DNA of 9,912 bases from Pyrinomonadaceae bacterium (GTDB lineage: Bacteria; Acidobacteriota; Blastocatellia; Pyrinomonadales; Pyrinomonadaceae): contig JACDAW010000071.1 in the NCBI GenBank assembly GCA_013695245.1, positions 1 through 9,912 of the forward strand, read 5' to 3'. This document shows positions 8,758 to 9,912 of the stretch, in pieces. Numbering within the stretch: position 1 is the first letter of the stretch; every line of letters starts with the position of its first letter. Under the pieces are notes generated by a model. It did no database searches. It was given only the letters and a program-made list of their open reading frames with translations, and was not told where the DNA came from. A program made the translations under genes and the position numbers.

Positions 8758-8850
8758 GCCCGTAAGCGTGATTTAACGATTTAAATTTTTGGATCAAAGC
8801 TTCTAAGCTTTGTCCTCACTTCATCCTTCTGCCTTCCTACTTCCTCCTTT
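8717..8850. repeat. Imperfect inverted-repeat intergenic element (MITE/REP-like)
   Basis: A 27-nt arm at 8730-8756 (starts GGAAGGC, ends GTGTGGACA) recurs in inverse orientation at 8811-8837 (GGAAGGC to GTGAGGACA on the minus strand) with 22 of 27 bases identical; weaker similarity extends outwards to 8717 and 8850. Each arm runs inwards into a small hairpin: CACGC/GCGTG (8755-8770) and CAAAGCTT/AAGCTTTG (8795-8812, extendable to 8791-8815). An AT-rich core lies between them (8771-8790). No ORF is inside. This is the layout of a non-autonomous palindromic repeat. It covers the apparent 5' end of dprA and lies directly behind the tRNA-Sec gene. It has no T run after either hairpin, so terminator function is doubtful. 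Whether it is repeated elsewhere in the genome cannot be seen here. Confidence 0.55.
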
Positions 8851-8854
8851 CTTT

Positions 8855-8954
8855 TGGCGGAGGCGTGTGGGAATCGAACCCACCTGAGCCTGCTCTCACA
8901 GTCTCACAAAACGGTTTTGAAGACCGCGCCATTCACCAGAACAGATGCGCCTCC
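8855..8954 (-). tRNA. selC: Selenocysteine tRNA, tRNA-Sec(UCA)
   Basis: Inserts selenocysteine at recoded UGA codons after SelA/SelD-dependent conversion of seryl-tRNA and delivery by SelB. The 100-nt gene includes an encoded CCA (8857-8855) and G73 (8858). The anticodon loop CUUCAAA (8922-8916) carries UCA (8920-8918) on a 5-bp stem (GCGGU/ACCGU). The T-arm is a perfect 5-bp GTGGG/CCCAC with loop TTCGATT (8883-8867). The variable arm is long: TGAG (8906-8903) with CTCA (8888-8885), then CTG (8901-8899) with CAG (8892-8890), separated by an A-G mismatch, with a 6-nt loop. The acceptor has 7 clear pairs (GGAGGCG/CGCCTCC); the eighth position is C-A. The D arm keeps the UCUGGUGA loop region seen in bacterial tRNA-Sec, but only about five of its stem pairs form. 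Together these features exclude an ordinary suppressor tRNA. No sel protein genes lie in the window. Confidence 0.93.
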
Positions 8955-8976
8955 GTGGGAAGCCAAAACCCGCAAA

Positions 8977-9006
8977 ACCCTACGCGCCACAAAGCCATGC
9001 TGTCAA
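8977..9006 (-). promoter_or_regulatory. Sigma70-type promoter of the tRNA-Sec gene
   Basis: On the minus strand a perfect -35 box TTGACA (9006-9001) is followed after 18 nt by TAGGGT (8982-8977; first, second and last bases match the -10 consensus). The expected transcription start near 8970 would leave a 5' leader of about 16 nt before the mature tRNA end at 8954, which is typical for a single tRNA gene. Confidence 0.72.
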
Positions 9007-9058
9007 GCCTTTCCCTTTTTAGCGCCAAAACAGGAGTTTTCTACGTTCCCGCTTTACC

Positions 9059-9087
9059 TTGACGAACCGCAATGAGCAAGCTATTAT
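9059..9087 (+). promoter_or_regulatory. Sigma70-type promoter of the TetR gene
   Basis: TTGACG (9059-9064; 5/6 to consensus) and TATTAT (9082-9087; 5/6) are separated by the ideal 17 nt. The expected start of transcription is near 9094. The TTG that opens the longest TetR reading frame is the -35 box itself, so that start cannot be used by this promoter. Confidence 0.78.
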
Positions 9088-9097
9088 GCTTCTCGAA

Positions 9098-9107
9098 CGA
9101 ACGTTCG
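9098..9107 (+). promoter_or_regulatory. Candidate TetR operator (palindrome at the transcription start)
   Basis: CGAACGTTCG is a perfect 10-bp palindrome, with an extra CGAA half-copy just to its left (9094-9097). It begins about 4 nt after the predicted transcription start and 33 nt before the TetR start codon, the usual place for an autorepression site. A TetR-type site would normally be 14-20 bp, so this may be only the core. Binding by the adjacent regulator is inferred from position. Confidence 0.5.
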
Positions 9108-9139
9108 ATAAAATTAACTTTATTCCCAAAACGATTTTT

Positions 9140-9832
9140 ATGGTGGCTGTCGAAAAAGATTTCTCGCGCTACGACCGCAAGCTTGAGTTCATCTTGCGCA
9201 ACAGCGCGCGTATTTTTGCCGAAAAGGGCTACCATTCGACCTCAATGCGCGACATCTCGCGCGCTACCAACGTTAGCCTCGCCGGACTTTACTACTACTG
9301 CGCATCGAAAGAGGAATTGCTTTTCCTGATTCAAGACAACTGTTTCGGGCGCGTTCTCGAACGCCTCGAAGAGCGCCTCACCGAGACAAGCGATGCGGTC
9401 GCGCGCCTGCGCCTGCTCATTGAGAATCATCTTTCGTTCTTCGCCGCGAACATGGCCGAGATGAAAGTTTTGTCGCACGAGGCGGATTCGCTTGCGGGCG
9501 AGATGCACGAAAAAGTTTCCGGCAAAAAGCAGCAATACACCCAAGTCGCGCGCCGCATTCTCGCTGACGTTGCGGAGTCGCGCGTAGGCATTGACCGTCG
9601 CCCGATTGATCTGACGATTGCCACCTTCGCCCTCTTTGGCATGATGAATTGGATTTACAACTGGTATGACCCGCAAGGCGTGATGGGCGTTGCAGACCTC
9701 GTGGATAACATCACACGCCTATTTCTCTCCGGCTTTTTGGGCGAGCCTTGCGACGAAGAGTTGAACTTCACCCAGACCGTCGAGCCTTTCAGCGTTTGGC
9801 GCGGCACAAAAATCGAAACATTGAATTCTTAA
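9140..9832 (+). CDS. TetR/AcrR-family transcriptional regulator
   Basis: A 230-aa homodimeric ligand-responsive repressor by family. The N-terminal helix-turn-helix domain is clear: residues 14-62 (KLEFILRNSARIFAEKGYHS, then SMRDISRATNVSLAGLYYYC with the recognition helix at about 45-53, then SKEELLFLI). The C-terminal ligand/dimer domain includes FGMMNWIYNWYDPQG (about 166-180), a pattern common in TetR regulators of acyl-CoA or fatty-acid metabolism; the ligand is therefore a guess. A longer reading frame begins with TTG at 9059, but that TTG is the -35 box of a good promoter and the extension has no family similarity, so the ATG at 9140 is chosen. No clear Shine-Dalgarno sequence precedes it (AT-rich leader). 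It is divergent from tRNA-Sec and 33 nt upstream of another gene, likely its regulatory target or operon partner. Confidence 0.88.
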   Translation: MVAVEKDFSRYDRKLEFILRNSARIFAEKGYHSTSMRDISRATNVSLAGLYYYCASKEELLFLIQDNCFGRVLERLEERLTETSDAVARLRLLIENHLSFFAANMAEMKVLSHEADSLAGEMHEKVSGKKQQYTQVARRILADVAESRVGIDRRPIDLTIATFALFGMMNWIYNWYDPQGVMGVADLVDNITRLFLSGFLGEPCDEELNFTQTVEPFSVWRGTKIETLNS

Positions 9833-9865
9833 ACAATCAAACTACTTTTAAGGAGCAAATTTAAA

Positions 9866-9912
9866 ATGGCGGAAGCAGAAGCGAAAGTGCAAGAGCCGAT
9901 AGAAGAGATCGG
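9866..9912 (+). CDS. Start of an unidentified gene (truncated by window end)
   Basis: The ATG at 9866 has a strong Shine-Dalgarno sequence AAGGAG (9850-9855) 10 nt upstream and opens a frame that runs to the window edge: MAEAEAKVQEPIEEI, 15 full codons. The Ala/Glu-rich beginning is too short to identify a family. It starts 33 nt after the TetR stop codon on the same strand, so it is probably cotranscribed with it and may be under its control. Confidence 0.72.
   Translation, partial: MAEAEAKVQEPIEEI

Noticed and set aside
8791..8815. Hairpin downstream of tRNA-Sec considered as its terminator.
   Set aside because: On the minus strand it is followed by an A-rich tract and a short TTT, not a T run; it fits better as part of the inverted-repeat element.

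Overview
This 9.9 kb window is chromosomal DNA of a GC-moderate bacterium. It has mostly weak Shine-Dalgarno sites and purine/pyrimidine-rich intergenic tracts. Gene content and protein style (M28 peptidase and TPR proteins with signal peptides, TopA with many zinc ribbons) would fit a lineage such as the Acidobacteriota (Blastocatellia-like), but this is an impression, not a demonstrated assignment. The tRNA-Sec gene shows that the organism has, or recently had, selenocysteine incorporation.

Left part, plus strand (1-2874): the 3' end of a diacylglycerol/lipid kinase, a class III metallophosphoesterase 11 nt behind it, then a secreted TPR-repeat protein with its own RBS. A strong hairpin (2903-2940) separates this run from the convergent gene.

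Middle, minus strand (7425-2982): topA (DNA topoisomerase I, 856 aa), two tandem intrinsic terminators, then a secreted M28-family zinc aminopeptidase/carboxypeptidase with its own RBS. Upstream of topA, in the common dprA-topA order, is dprA. Here dprA is broken: the reading frame changes inside the Rossmann fold exactly where about 13 nt, encoding the conserved segment after GID, are missing. Its predicted N-terminus also runs into an imperfect inverted-repeat element of about 130 bp.

Right part (8855-9912): a selenocysteine tRNA (anticodon UCA, long variable arm, encoded CCA) on the minus strand with a good sigma70-type promoter. Divergent from it is a TetR-family regulator whose promoter and a palindromic candidate operator lie inside what a naive ORF call would treat as coding sequence, so the start is moved to 9140. 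The window ends in the first 15 codons of the next gene, which has a strong RBS.

I see no CRISPR array, insertion-sequence transposase, prophage or evident new multi-gene system. The observations most worth checking are the dprA lesion, the repeat element at its 5' end, the tRNA-Sec gene and the TetR promoter/operator.
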